A stretch of DNA of 64,000 nucleotides. It comes from Lycorma delicatula (lineage: Eukaryota > Arthropoda > Insecta > Hemiptera > Fulgoridae). The notes beneath the pieces were generated by a model, which worked only from the letters and a program-made list of their open reading frames with translations, had not been told where the DNA came from and ran no database searches. The stretch lies in assembly GCF_047948215.1 (NCBI RefSeq), contig NC_134465.1, forward strand, positions 42,259,946 through 42,323,945, written 5' to 3'. Position numbers and translations under genes: made by a program. The number at the start of each line of letters is the position of its first letter. Within the stretch, counting starts at the first letter, position 1. Shown piece by piece: positions 36,357 to 48,420 of the stretch.

Positions 36357-37656
36357 CAGGGTTATCATAAAAGAATGGTGTGGTTTCAGTAATTCATAGG
36401 AAGATTGTAGAGAAATTTCTAGATGTTATATTGGTATCCCAGAAAGCCTCCAACCCAAAAGTTTGTTTATCAGCAGTTGTAACCACAACGTCAGTTCTTG
36501 TATTGTTGTTGCGGTGAGTTTAGTGAGTTACTATGTTCTCGGATAAAGACAAAGCAAAGTGTGTATTATTGCTGGCTGAATTAAAATCCGTAATTTTAGT
36601 TCAACGTGAATTCGGAAAAGTTGAAACATTTGTTTCACGTTGAAACACATTGGTTCAAACAATTCGAAGAAACTGGATCAGTTAAGTAACAGAAATCAAC
36701 CGGCAGACCAAGTGTACCAGACGAAACGGTTGAACTAATTAGATGATTGGCAATTAGATGTACTGGGAAGTCCATCCCCCATCGAAGCATCGAATTAGGT
36801 ATTCCAAAATCAACAGTTCACAAAGTTTTACATAAAAAACTGAAATTACACGCTTATAAAATCCAGATACTGCAGGAATTGAAACCCGATAGTGGTGTAA
36901 AACGTTACAATTTCCCTGTTGAAATGTTGGACAGAATAAGTGAAAACAAATCGTTTTTAGATGATATAATTTTTACAGACGAAGCTACATTCCATGTGAA
37001 TGGATGTGTTAAAACAATTCACAAATATGGGGCTCTGAAAACCTACACGCAATTATTGAGAAACTACGCGATTTGCCTAAAGTTAATGTTTGGTGTGGTG
37101 TGATGAAAAATCGTGTAATAGGGCCTTTCTTCTTTGCTGAAAAAACAATTAATGGAGTTGTGTATCTTGACATGTTAACCGATTATTACTTTCCTCAGCC
37201 GGATGAACTCGAAAACATTCCAACAAGATGGTGGTGCTTCCCCGCACTTCAATGCATTGGTCACAGACGCTTTGAACGTAAATTTGGAGATCGATGATAG
37301 GCCGTCAAGGACCCATACTTTAGCCTCCAAGGAGTCCAGACCTGACACCTTGCGAATTTTTCTTGTGGGGGTACATCAAAAGCGTTGTTTAAACACAAAA
37401 AATTTGCGACTCAAAACCACTTAAAAAACAGGATTAATGAAGAAATGACAACCATTAACAAAGAAATTTTAACTAATGTTTGGAGAGAAGTTGAGTATCG
37501 TTTGGACATTTGTCGAGCGACTAAGGGCGCACATATTGAAATTTATTAATATGTAAAAAAAATGTTTAGGACAACAAATTTGAAAAATAAAAACAAACTA
37601 ATTCTGTTTTAACTTAAACCGTGTTCAAAACCGCACCATTGTTTTATGATAACCTG
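36357..37656 (+). mobile_element. Mariner/Tc1-like element D, 1300 bp
   Basis: The TIRs share CAGGxTTATCATAAAAxAATGGTG, with TA on both sides (36355-36356, 37657-37658). The N-terminus, MFSDKDKAKCVLLLAELKSV at 36531, matches the helix-turn-helix known in databases as DUF4817, fused to an IS630/Tc1-mariner DDE domain. Later blocks are KSIPHRSIELGIPKSTVHKV, the first catalytic site FTDEATFHV (about 36977), NVWCGVMKNRVIGPFFFAEK (37079-37138), the second site QQDGGASPHF (about 37220) and PDLTPCEFFLWG (about 37340), where the usual last Asp is Glu. The C-terminus KGAHIEIY lies at about 37545. Frameshifts and stops split it into at least four pieces. Confidence 0.9.
36747..37103 (+). pseudogene. 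Element D transposase, middle remnant
   Basis: A 118-codon frame spans the second DNA-binding motif and the first catalytic Asp (FTDEATFHVNG). It goes out of frame in the K-Y-G region; the next piece (37073-37297) overlaps it by 31 bases in another frame. It is a pseudogene part, not a gene. Confidence 0.8.
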
Positions 37657-38249
37657 TATTTTATATAAAAGAGATAATGACTTCACAAATTCAATATATC
37701 TTATCATATTTTTAGTAAAATAAATAATAAACTAATATATCAAATTCATAAATGCAATGTAGGGGCAATTTTTTTTCATAACCAAATACTCTCAATATGT
37801 TCACAGCATAGACGTAACAGATTTAAAATAAGTTTCTTTAATTCAAGATAACTCTCTTGCAATGAATATAATTTTTTAACTTATCGCAGTATTGGTAAAA
37901 TTAAATTTTTATAAATACAAAGATGCAAATACAATTTATTAACACATTGCATTCCAACACTGCTTTTTATTGAACAGCAATATTAGTATTTCTTATATTT
38001 ATTAATAATTAATAACTTATGTTCTCCCATATTTTATTAAATGGCCGGATGAATATCACAGATTAATTCCAATACGAAATATCAGCATGTACCAACAATT
38101 CTACACTTCTTTTGACAGAAAATTTCAGACTGGTCTTAACAATAAGTGTGAAATTTCTGAAAATAATCTTGAGGAAAAACATATGATGTTTGGTAGAATG
38201 CAGTAGGATCTCTTAAATAACATAATAATAAAACTAATGACATGAAATA

Positions 38250-38345
38250 TAAGTCTAGCTTAGTAAATGTAATACTGACTTCATCTGTTATTATCTCTTG
38301 CTGCTAAATCGAGTTCCTGAGTTCAATTCCCAATAAGGATGTAGG
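38250..38345 (+). mobile_element. Possible tRNA-derived SINE fragment
   Basis: TAGCTTAGTAAATG (about 38256) resembles an RNA polymerase III A box and GAGTTCAATTCCC (about 38319) resembles a B box, about 50 bases apart. That spacing is somewhat long for a tRNA head. No intact tRNA fold was found. Confidence 0.35.
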
Positions 38346-41300
38346 TTGTTAGAAATAAGATTTAACAACTTTACAGGTCACTGAATCAACAAAAGTTGTA
38401 CATTAAAAAAAATATCTTTTGAAATTGACTAAACTTGTTTTTTTACAATTTAAACTCTATTATGAGTTCTTTATATAAACACACTGGATTAGTCTAATGT
38501 TGCTTTTTATTCAAAGGCAAAGTAAATTATAATTACAGACGAAAGCAACAGTTCAGCCCTCAACTTTACTATTATTTCAGCTTCAACTACTGTCCAATAA
38601 AATCTTATTGAACTAAATCTGTAACAATCACAAATGTAAAATGGAACTTACAATATCAGAAAAAAAATATCGCAATGTATTAGTAATATTTCAATGTGGT
38701 TCAATTAATATTTCATTTAGAAACAGTCTGATAAGTGTAAATACAAATGTACAACATTTAGACTAACTTTTGGTTAATCTTAACATCTGCTGATCTGGAC
38801 CAAGTTATCCAAATTACTAGGTAATTAATGTACTTTTTAATGGTATTTAATGTACTAATAAATTAATGTACTTTTTAATTTTACACCATGGAATTACCAA
38901 ACTACCTTGCTCAAAAATAAATACACTAATTCTTTCTGACATTTTTTTTACTAAAATGAAACAAATTTAACATGTAATTATTTACGTGTACAACACTATT
39001 ATCATATATATTGTGTCTATAAACTAAATCTTTACATCGATACATTCAACAGACAATTACAGAGCATAAAATAACTTTATACAATCATATTACAATGATA
39101 AATTAAAAACACACTGCATATACTTGCATTTTAATCAAATAAATCAACATAAAAATAATACTACTCTAACAGCAAACTTAATATTATTAAAATAAAAGTT
39201 CATGAAAACATTTAACTCAAAGCTCTAAATTGTTTTAATGTATAAAAACCATCCCCAAAAACAAAGTCTGTTATAATTTTCATTCATTTTTTTAATAAGA
39301 TAAAACATTAAAAAAGATAAAATAACCCCACACAAATGATTTTAAAAATTTTCGATACAATGTACATGATTTTTAACCAGATACAGTATTGCAAAAATTA
39401 AATTGTTTTAATCTTCATAGGCAAAGTTTAACAATCCACGCACCTTTCTCACATATTAATCCATATTAGAAGGGACCCACCAATTGAATGAGAATGTATA
39501 TGTCATCAACTGAAAGTTAAAATAAGAAAACAAATTTTTTAAATTATAAACTAGGTAAATTTTATTTTACAGTAAAATTGCACCTTCTTGAAAACAAAAC
39601 ACAATTAAAGAATTCTTTATCTCTATTATTTACACACTTTTAGATTTTCCTTATTTTATTATGCAATTGCAGACTACAAAAGCATTTTCTAAAATAGAAA
39701 TATATATGCCTGGATACAACTAAAAAAAAAAAAAGAAACCACTTTGAAATTAACAATTTAACATTAATTTTTTTTCTGAAATATGTGGCAAGGCAAATTA
39801 TATTGAGCAATTTTAATTAGAATCTGCCTATGAACAACTCTTTGAATCCAAACAATGAAAATCAACCTGTTTTATAATACAATTTATTAAGGTGGCCTGA
39901 ATTACAAGTCTGACTGTGGATACATGCAACAGTTACTTATTTTTTTGGCAATTTAATATGTTCACCGCAGTGCGGGAATCCAAGTGCATTTGCTAGGTCT
40001 GAGCCATTAAGTCCACAAAAGATTTGTTAATGCATCACCCATCATGAATTACCCTTTTTCATTATTTACCTCCTTATCGTATCATAATTTACAAAGTTTT
40101 TATATTTAGTTAAAAGCAAAAATTTTTTTTACTGAACAATAAATTCACCAAAATGAAAAAATTATTAATACTGAACTTGTCTTTCTGTTATACTGTATAC
40201 TGTGATCATTTCCCATTTGGTAATTTATTTTAGGCCAGCTTCAGATCAGTAATATTAAACTCCTTTATACTACTTTTCTTTTCTTTTTTGTATATAAAAA
40301 AAACAAAGACAGACTTTAATCAACAAAAAATAAGACACTGTAAGGATGAAACAAGCACTTTGAAAAAAGTTAAAATTGGCAGGCAAGATATGCAAAGACT
40401 GCTTTAAAAGTAGCATGGAAAAACCTTTCTGAGTGATGGCACAACATTAACAAACCCAAGTTAGCAGCCTGAGTTAATACCAGCAACGTAAAATAATACC
40501 ATTGACACTTTTCAATGATATTATCATTTGTCAATGTTATTCATGTCATCAGTCCCTTAGCAAAGTTCAGTAAGACAGGTATTAATGAGTCATTAGCACT
40601 CTCAAGATATTAATGAAAAAATTGTTAAATGTACACACATAATATAAAGACCCAGAGATTAATATCATAATTATAGAAGATCCGACTGATGACACAATAC
40701 ATAAAACAACCCTAAAAATCTACCAAGTTTAAACATAGTAAAATATTACATTAACATGTTCACTGGTAAGCATGTTATTGATTACACAAAAAACTTTGAA
40801 TCCTGAACAAGATAAATACTACAACCTATCCTGATGGGATATTCTCCTTTCTATCTCTTTACCATATACTTGATCCCATCTTCCATTTTTGGTTATTGTT
40901 CACTACAATGTTATTTTTTCTCTTGCTGAGTTCTCAGAACCCAAGGCTCTGCAGCCAGTACCACTGTGGTGTCTGGTAAGGGACATACTCAATCCTATGT
41001 TCCAGCCTGTTTGTCACCTAAAAGCCTAATAATTGACATGCCTATCTGATAATGTAAGGTTCTTAATTCCTTGCCCCCCCACCAAAAAAAATAATGAACT
41101 GTTACCATAAATTTATTTAATAGCAATAGTAAACTCGCTTTCCTTGCATGTATTATCAATAGTAAGAAACATCTACCAGTGAGCACAGGGAGATTTTTTA
41201 CTTATCTAGATTGTTTATTTTTAAAGTTTTCTGGCATACTATTTCTTCAATTATTTTTATAGCCTTTACAGCATATGTACTTTTTCATATATTTATAACG

Positions 41301-41705
41301 TAATTTTTTTCTAATTATATATTTATGGTCTAAATTTATTTTTTATTTTATTTTTTTACTAAATTTAATTACAAAAAAAATAATAAATATTTAAAATAAA
41401 GGGTTTAGCATAGACGAAGGATGTTCAATAATTAAAGAAACAAATGTAGAGAAAAAAAAGCTTGTTCAATGACAATGAAACTTTTTTGAGGGTCAAGTTG
41501 GCAACCTTGGGAACACATTAAATCAGCTATTCATTCACAATTAATCTAAACATTTTTTGTTGATTTCAGAATGTCAGCTCCGCTTGGAACATGTACACCA
41601 AAAGAGCAATCAGAATGAGCAATGTACATCAGAAGCAAAGATTTTTGCTTCCAGGTGTGAAAACCAATGGAAATTTACTGAAGAATGCTGAAACAGTAAG
41701 GTGAA

Positions 41706-42194
41706 ATGTGTTTAAACCGCAACATGTTTAAGTGGGTGGAACAACAGTTTAATTCAGGCAGAACAAGTGTGACTGATCTCCATGGCTCTGCAGGACTAGT
41801 TGAAGTTTCGACTACTGTGCTGCAAAATCACATAAATTATCTTATTCGCGAAGACAGGCAAGTAAAAATTTCCCAAATCGCTAGTTTGTGTAAAACTAGT
41901 GTTGAAAACACACATTCAATCATTCATGACAAGCTGAATTATCGCAAAACGTGTTCAAGATGGGTTCTAACACAGTCGATTAGAGCCCATAAAGACACCC
42001 GGATTCGCATTTATTTTGAGCACAAAGAACAGTTTAAAGCACAAGGTAATAACTTTCTAGATCATATAATAACCTGTGATGAAATGTGGATATACAATTT
42101 CGAACCCGAATCTGAACGGCAAGGTATTGAGTACAAACATCCAGATTCACCCACCAAAACAAATTCAAACCTCACACGTCTGCCAGTAAAGTGA
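41706..42194 (+). pseudogene. Element E transposase, N-terminal and central remnant
   Basis: This is the longest transposase frame in the window, 162 codons. It holds the two DNA-binding motifs and the first catalytic Asp in CDEMW. It ends at a stop just after the region that should lead into KVMLTVFWD; that block is readable in another frame just downstream (VMLTVFWDSQG at about 42190). Confidence 0.85.
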
Positions 42195-42548
42195 TGCTGA
42201 CAGTCTTCTGGGACTCGCAAGGTCCAATTTTTCATGACTTTTGGAAGAACATACTGTGAACAGCGAATACTATTCTACGCTCAAACAAAAAGCAAGACCG
42301 GCGATAAGGCAAAACATCATGGCGCTCTCTCAAAAGGTATGATTCTCTTGCACGACTATGCATGTGCCCCCACATCACTCAGGGAACAGGAGAAACACTC
42401 TAGAAGTTCGGCTGGAAGGTGTTGTCACTTATGGTCCAGACCTCGCCCCATCCAATTTTCATTTGTTCAGCCCTGCTCAGACTTTTTATGCGACAACAAC
42501 GAAGCAATCAAAAACACAATACATGAATGGTTCAAACAGCAAGGTTCA

Positions 42549-42596
42549 GAGCTTCTGATTCCTGCAGCACTTCTATGCTGCAGGAATCAGAAGCTC
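42549..42596. repeat. Perfect 21-bp inverted repeat inside mariner E
   Basis: GAGCTTCTGATTCCTGCAGCA and its exact complement are separated by six bases. The right arm is the normal transposase sequence (AAGIRKLTEL-like); the left arm is an extra inverted copy. Confidence 0.95.
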
Positions 42597-44578
42597 ACAG
42601 AACTGCGGGACAAGTGTCTAACTGTTGCCGGAGACTATGTTGAAAAGTAGTGCTAGTTTCATTGTCAATGAATAAATAATTTTTTTTCTCTACATCAATT
42701 TGTTTTGTTAATTACTGACGTCCCCTCCTATTAAATTTGAATGACAGATTCAGATTATTCCTTGGTAATGTAGCAAGTGAAAAATGAAGACTTCTGAGGT
42801 TTAAAAAATATTGTACGTTAACCACATTAAATAAATTTTTTTTTTACACATATAATTTACAGTACACTAGTTAATTCAAGTGAATTTGATTTACCTTTAC
42901 AGTGGATTAAGACAATGATGCAATGTCAAAAATTTCCAAATAAAACATACAAACTTTTTAAAAATGTTATATAAATTAGTTGAAAGATAAACAGATATTT
43001 AAAAATGTACTCGTTTTTTGAGTGTAATAAACAGTAACATAAAAAACAAAAACACAAACTTATGGAGATAACTGTTATTCATAAAGAAACTAATTTAACT
43101 GATAAGGATTTTACTTTAGTAACAACTTTTCATCACTCCGTTTCACTATATCAACAATAGATTCATATAAAAAAAAATACGGTGTTTATTTAATCAATGA
43201 ATAAATTAAAGTCAGCTATTCAGGATGTAAAATGTGGTTAAAATTAATCCAAACCGATTGCAGTTATTAACATGAAAAAAAATCAATTTTATCAAACCAG
43301 ACAAAAGAATTATGATGAACAAAGCAGACAGTGTCAGGTGTAAATGATTTTATAGCGTTAAATTGGCTGTGAATGTGGAGTATGTATGTTGTATCCTCAC
43401 AGCTCATAAGCACTTTATAGAATGTTGCAGTCTTACAAAACATTTTCTCTTTTTAATAAGTATGAAAGAATAGTGTTATACATCTCTTAATAAAATTGTT
43501 GGGTAAAGGCTGCAAGGCACATCATATGCGTGAGGGTGGAAGGGTACATACACATATTAATAACCTGTTTGCATCAGGTTTTTTTTGTTGATTTGTCTAC
43601 ACTGAAAAATTAATGTAATTCATTGTAAGATGGAAATGAATGCAATATTTAAGTGAAATATTCTTCAATTACAGCAATTATTACATAAAAGAAAAATAAT
43701 TAAAGCCCCTAAAAATATTTTACACAATACATTTTTTAAATTTTAATTCAAGCTGATTATTAACCATACAAAGCTTTCTTTTTTTTACATCTATACAAAA
43801 TAATTATGATTTTAAGAACTTTTATTTCACAGATTCTGTATTACTGAAACAAGTGTGAAATATGAAACTGTTTAAAAACAGCAATGCTTGGTTCACTGCA
43901 AAAAGTAGTGGCCTTTCAAGAGGTTTTGGGTGAGGTTATAAAATTTCGCTCAGTAAATTCCTAGCTTTTTACAAGACTGTTTTGTTGAATCACTTCTCAT
44001 GTTTTGAGACCAAACCATGATACGCATAAAATCTAATTTTTAAAACATTCATTAATTTTTAATACAAAGCAATTAGATGGATCAAATTTAAAGTAACACC
44101 AGTAAAATCTGAATAATTTATCTTGAAAAGTAAATAGTATGAGGGATGTCTGTTCCTCATTATCTACTGCATCAGATTCACACAAGAATTAATTTCAAAT
44201 TCATCATAAGTTTATTACATACTTATACAATTAATCCACTTATGCTTATTTAATACATTTAATTTCACAGAAATTTTTGCTTCACAAGAATATATTTTTA
44301 TAAAATTTTAGTTTAAAAAACTTATATAATGGACTAATGATGAATATGAAAATAATTCCTGTGTGAATTTGATTCGCAGATGAGGAAAAAATATCATCCC
44401 TTCAACTATTTACTTTTCACTATATTCATTACCATTTGTATTGGCATTTCACCCCTCCACCAGCCATCTTGCCTTGTGTCCTTCACTATGACCAAACTCT
44501 ACCACTCCACATGATCGTATGTACAAATTGCTGCAAAAAGTGCACTGTGCAGTGTATGTGTCTTTATAACTGTGATTG

Positions 44579-44581
<3 letters not shown>

Positions 44582-44628
<47 letters not shown>

Positions 44629-44676
44629 GTGTGTGTGTGGGTGGGGTGTGTGTGTGGGTGGGGTGTGTGTGGGGGG

Positions 44677-44713
<37 letters not shown>
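44582..44713. repeat. (GT)n microsatellite with GGGTGGGG minisatellite core
   Basis: GT runs flank four G-rich interruptions of the form GGGTGGGG or GGGGGGT. Three of them are evenly spaced, about 18 bp apart. The G-rich strand could form a G-quadruplex. Long Cys/Val-rich open frames here are artefacts of the repeat. Confidence 0.95.
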
Positions 44714-44715
<2 letters not shown>

Positions 44716-45510
44716 AAAATGTATTATCACCCGATTTACAAAGTCAGAATAAAAACATTGTATATAATATTTATTGTTATATTCAGCATTTATAAACTTC
44801 CACTGATGTTTTTCATAAGTATATTTTTAATACTCAACAAATTACAGCAGATGCTTGTTGCATTTTTCTCACAACTGTTGACGAATTACTACAGAGGGTA
44901 ATAAGAGCACTACCAAAAAAAAAAAAAAGCCAATAACAAAAAACAAGTGTAAATTCTTTTTCTTCTCTGAAAATGAAAGCCACGTAATAAACCCGTAACA
45001 GACTTGAATAATTTTGATAAGAACATGATCCGTAGAGCTGTCCTTGAATTCTATGACCAAGGAGAGTATTCTACAAAGATCACATTCCTTGGAACAGTAA
45101 AAAATTATTTGTTCAACACTTTCTTTTTCAAAATTCTTTCAACTTTCTCATATAAGTGTGGCTGTCTCAGCCAAACTTCTGAATACATTAGAACATCCAT
45201 ATATTAATAAATTTTTTTTAAGATGTACCAGAGAATTTGGTTTAATCTATCACTTTTAAGGAAGACTATATTTTTCCCCTAGCAATGCATGTTTATAGGT
45301 GAGTAAATTAATAATATATATGTAGCAATATTTGTCATGAATTAAAATTAATTAAAAATAAATGCTTTTTACGACTATGAAATTAAGAAATGGATGCGAA
45401 GATTTTATGTGTAGTAATGAAATTGTGACTTCAGAACTAATTGGATTGTAATCTAACAACTAATGTAATCTATTAACAGATTGTATTAAAATATATTTAA
45501 AATCATTACA

Positions 45511-45530
45511 TCAGTGCTCTAGAGCACTGA
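45511..45530. repeat. Perfect 20-bp palindrome
   Basis: TCAGTGCTCTAGAGCACTGA is its own exact complement, with no spacer. Confidence 0.95.
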
Positions 45531-45683
45531 CGTGAAGAATTTTTTCACTAACGTGTGTTTCAAAAATAACTATTTGTTACACTACATATATAATTTCACT
45601 TAAAAACAGAATGAAAAATGATTTCCACTTCAGATGGGAACATCTGCTGTCTATTACAATATTTTCACTTCATGTAAGCAAGG

Positions 45684-45729
45684 AGTGTGTGATGTAGGCA
45701 TGTCTCAGTGTGTGATGTAGGCATTATTT
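45684..45729. repeat. Tandem duplication, about 23 bp x2
   Basis: AGTGTGTGATGTAGGCAT occurs twice with similar short tails. Confidence 0.85.
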
Positions 45730-47931
45730 CAGATGTCACTAGTGTGTAAACATCATGAAAAAACATATTTTTTTCAAAATTCAGTCACCTGTGTGCAGTT
45801 CTGTTGTGACCCTTTGGGAATTCATATTAAAAAAAAAAAAAAAACGGTTAAGAAAAAACAAATAACCTTACGGCAAACTCTTAAAGAACACTTTTTTCCA
45901 AATTTAAATTTAGTTCCTGGAAAGTTTTGTGTTTTCACAGTATTTTTCCAAAAATGTAAAATTTTGAAAAGTGATAGATAGCCTCAAAAATGACAATATG
46001 CAAGTTCATTTTTCCACCAAGCTGGACCACATGCATCATTTTAAACGTTTCAACAAGACTAAGTGCGGGGTACCAATCGCAAAATACTGACAAAATTGAT
46101 ACACTTCAACTACAGCGACAGGTTATTCTCACACAATTTCAAGAGAATTATCAGAAGAGGTATCACAACTGTTAGTTAACCACACTAAATAATAAATTTT
46201 CATTGCTACAAAAACAGGCTTCATTGAAAGAATTATTAAAATTATGCACAATTTATTTTTTCTTCCGACAGTGTTTACAAATATAAACCAATATGAAAAT
46301 AAAAAATGAATTCTTGAGAAAAGATTGTAAGCTAGTCATTGAAATCTCAGTTTGGGTAAATTTACAATCATATTTAAATCAAAATTATATTAGGTTACTG
46401 GTACTGGTTAAATTATCATTATTACAACCTATCATTAATAATTTTAAAAAAAAACTATTTTAAAAATATTTTTAAATAAAAAAAAATGTAGTGCCAAAAA
46501 GACTTTTGAAAATTTAAGCATAAGTCAGGTTTCAGAGATGATTCAATAAATAAATATATATTAATGCACGCGCATGAGTTCACACACACACACACAATCT
46601 TTATATTTCTAATTTAAAATCTATAAGAATATCTTATTAAACAATGTGCTCAGTATATTTAAAGTATCATGAAAATGTAAACTTAATGATGCAAGAGTGA
46701 CAGGCATGTGATTTTATCTAACAACCTACCCAGTATGCACAAATCTCCTATTATGGGACAAAACCATTAAAAGAATTGAAAATTAATAAATTATCTGCAT
46801 ATTGTGTAACAGACTTAAATAATGGAAAACATTACTATCAGTGAATGAATACTGTGAAAAGAGAATTTATCAAATTTCCCTCTAAAACCAATGAGAGTTT
46901 ATCGATTGCAATTAGGCAACATCAAATGAAATCTGTTTTTTTTTTTATCCAAGAGAAAAGTATTATCTTTTCTCAGTTTTATGTTGGGGCTTGCAATGAA
47001 GAATCTATAAAGACCTAGTCTGTACAGTACTGCATTACATTTGGGTGGTTAAGACTTAAAAATCTCACACCAGTAAGTTAGATTTAAAGGAAAGCAATTG
47101 TCCTATTATTTGCACAATGTTTCCTGCAGTTCAAATTTACGTCATATCTTTCAAATGCCCCCAAACTTTCTCATAGTTAAAGGATGTCCTGCCCGCATTA
47201 TTCTTGCAATGAAATGTTTCACTTTACATTTCTTGATCTTATGCCATAATACAACATAAATTTTATAAACTAAAAAAACTGAGGATCAAAATTAATTCAA
47301 GATAATGGAATCACAGACTTTTAAGCCTGTGTTATTTAGAAAGTAATATTCTAATTTAAATTAATATTCTGACAACTTAAATTTAAACTTAAAAAAGAAC
47401 TATTAATACTTATGCAGATACAGACTGCATCAAACATACACAAGTATTATAATTTAGAAAGTACACATCTGTGCAAGTGTTTTTAGAAGTTGTTACAATT
47501 TCATATGCAAATAAAGGTAATATAATTGCATATTAAATATGTAATTACACCTCATGAAATTATAATAACTTATTTTTCCACACGTAAATTAAAATGCTAA
47601 TTTTTTTAGTTACAAAAAAAAAACCCAGGAAGAAAGTAAACTACACAAGCTTTGGAAACTAAATTTGTTAGAAGCATAACATACAAGACAAAGAGGGAGG
47701 GATTGTATAGCGATGGAAAAGAGCTATCATAAACATAGAAAGTGTATTACTCACCAAGGAGACCAAGACTCAAGATGTTTTGATATGGAAGAAATGAGTT
47801 AAGAAAAAACAGCATTGAAAATATTTAATTGTAATATAAACAGGAATAGACAGAGGAAAATAAGGGAAAGGTAGCTAGAGAAAATCAGAGGATATTATAA
47901 ACAACAATGTTAAAAGGCAAACATTCTTATA

Positions 47932-47948
47932 GGGGGGGGGGGGGGGGG
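47932..47948. repeat. Poly-G run (17 G)
   Basis: Homopolymer in AT-rich intron. Its exact length is likely to be uncertain in the assembly. Confidence 0.9.
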
Positions 47949-48340
47949 ATGGAAATCTCTATGAACTAATGCCTGACCCAGAATATCAATTAAGAGGAAT
48001 AAGATATCCTCCACAAAGATGAGTACTAACATTCAAAGTCACAGATCATGTTTTCTCAATTATGGACTTTTTAAATAGGATGCCATCTTTTCGGTTCATA
48101 AAACTTTTTATTTTTTAACAGATAATTTCAATAATGTTGATTGTAATTAAACCAGTTCAAATAAAATGTTTGACATTTAGAAAAAAATTTTACCTAAGGT
48201 TTAAAAATATACTTTTAAACGGTTTTTGTTCGTAGTGTAAAGAAAAATGTTTTACTATTTACAGAAGTTGAAACAGCTTGAAAGAGGAGCATGTGGGAAA
48301 AACGTTACAGAAACCGCTATTTTAATTATTTCAATTTGCA

Positions 48341-48420
48341 GGTTCTGATTTCTCAAATATATAATCGCTATTTAAGCTGCGGGTTCTGATTTCTCGAATA
48401 TATAATCGCTATTTAAGCTG
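48341..48420. repeat. 41-bp tandem duplication
   Basis: Two adjacent copies start GGTTCTGATTTCTC and end ATTTAAGCTG, with one visible difference (CAAAT versus CGAAT). Confidence 0.95.

Larger units (their letters stand above)
41413..42728 (+). mobile_element. Mariner element E, about 1.3 kb
   Basis: The termini near 41413 and 42728 share TAATTAA and TGTAGAGAAAAAAA in inverted orientation. The transposase begins at about 41571 (MSAPLGTCTPKEQSE). It continues with FNSGRTSVTDLHGSAG, a helix-turn-helix (VKISQIASLCKTSVENTHSI), RWVLTQSIRAHKDTR and the first catalytic site ITCDEMWIYNFEPESERQ (about 42065). Later frames give LLHDYACAP (second Asp kept) and GPDLAPSNFHLF, in which the third Asp has become Asn. 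It ends DKCLTVAGDYVEK at 42650. The 5' coding part has several stops. A 21-bp inverted duplication disrupts the C-terminal part (42549-42596). Confidence 0.9.

Noticed and set aside
43576..43590. AACCTG-TTTGCAT-CAGGTT hairpin followed by T-run, like a bacterial terminator
   Set aside because: The locus is an animal intron, and short stems with T-runs are expected by chance.
44436..44901. Cys/Val-rich open frames
   Set aside because: They are produced by the GT microsatellite and have no independent coding signal.
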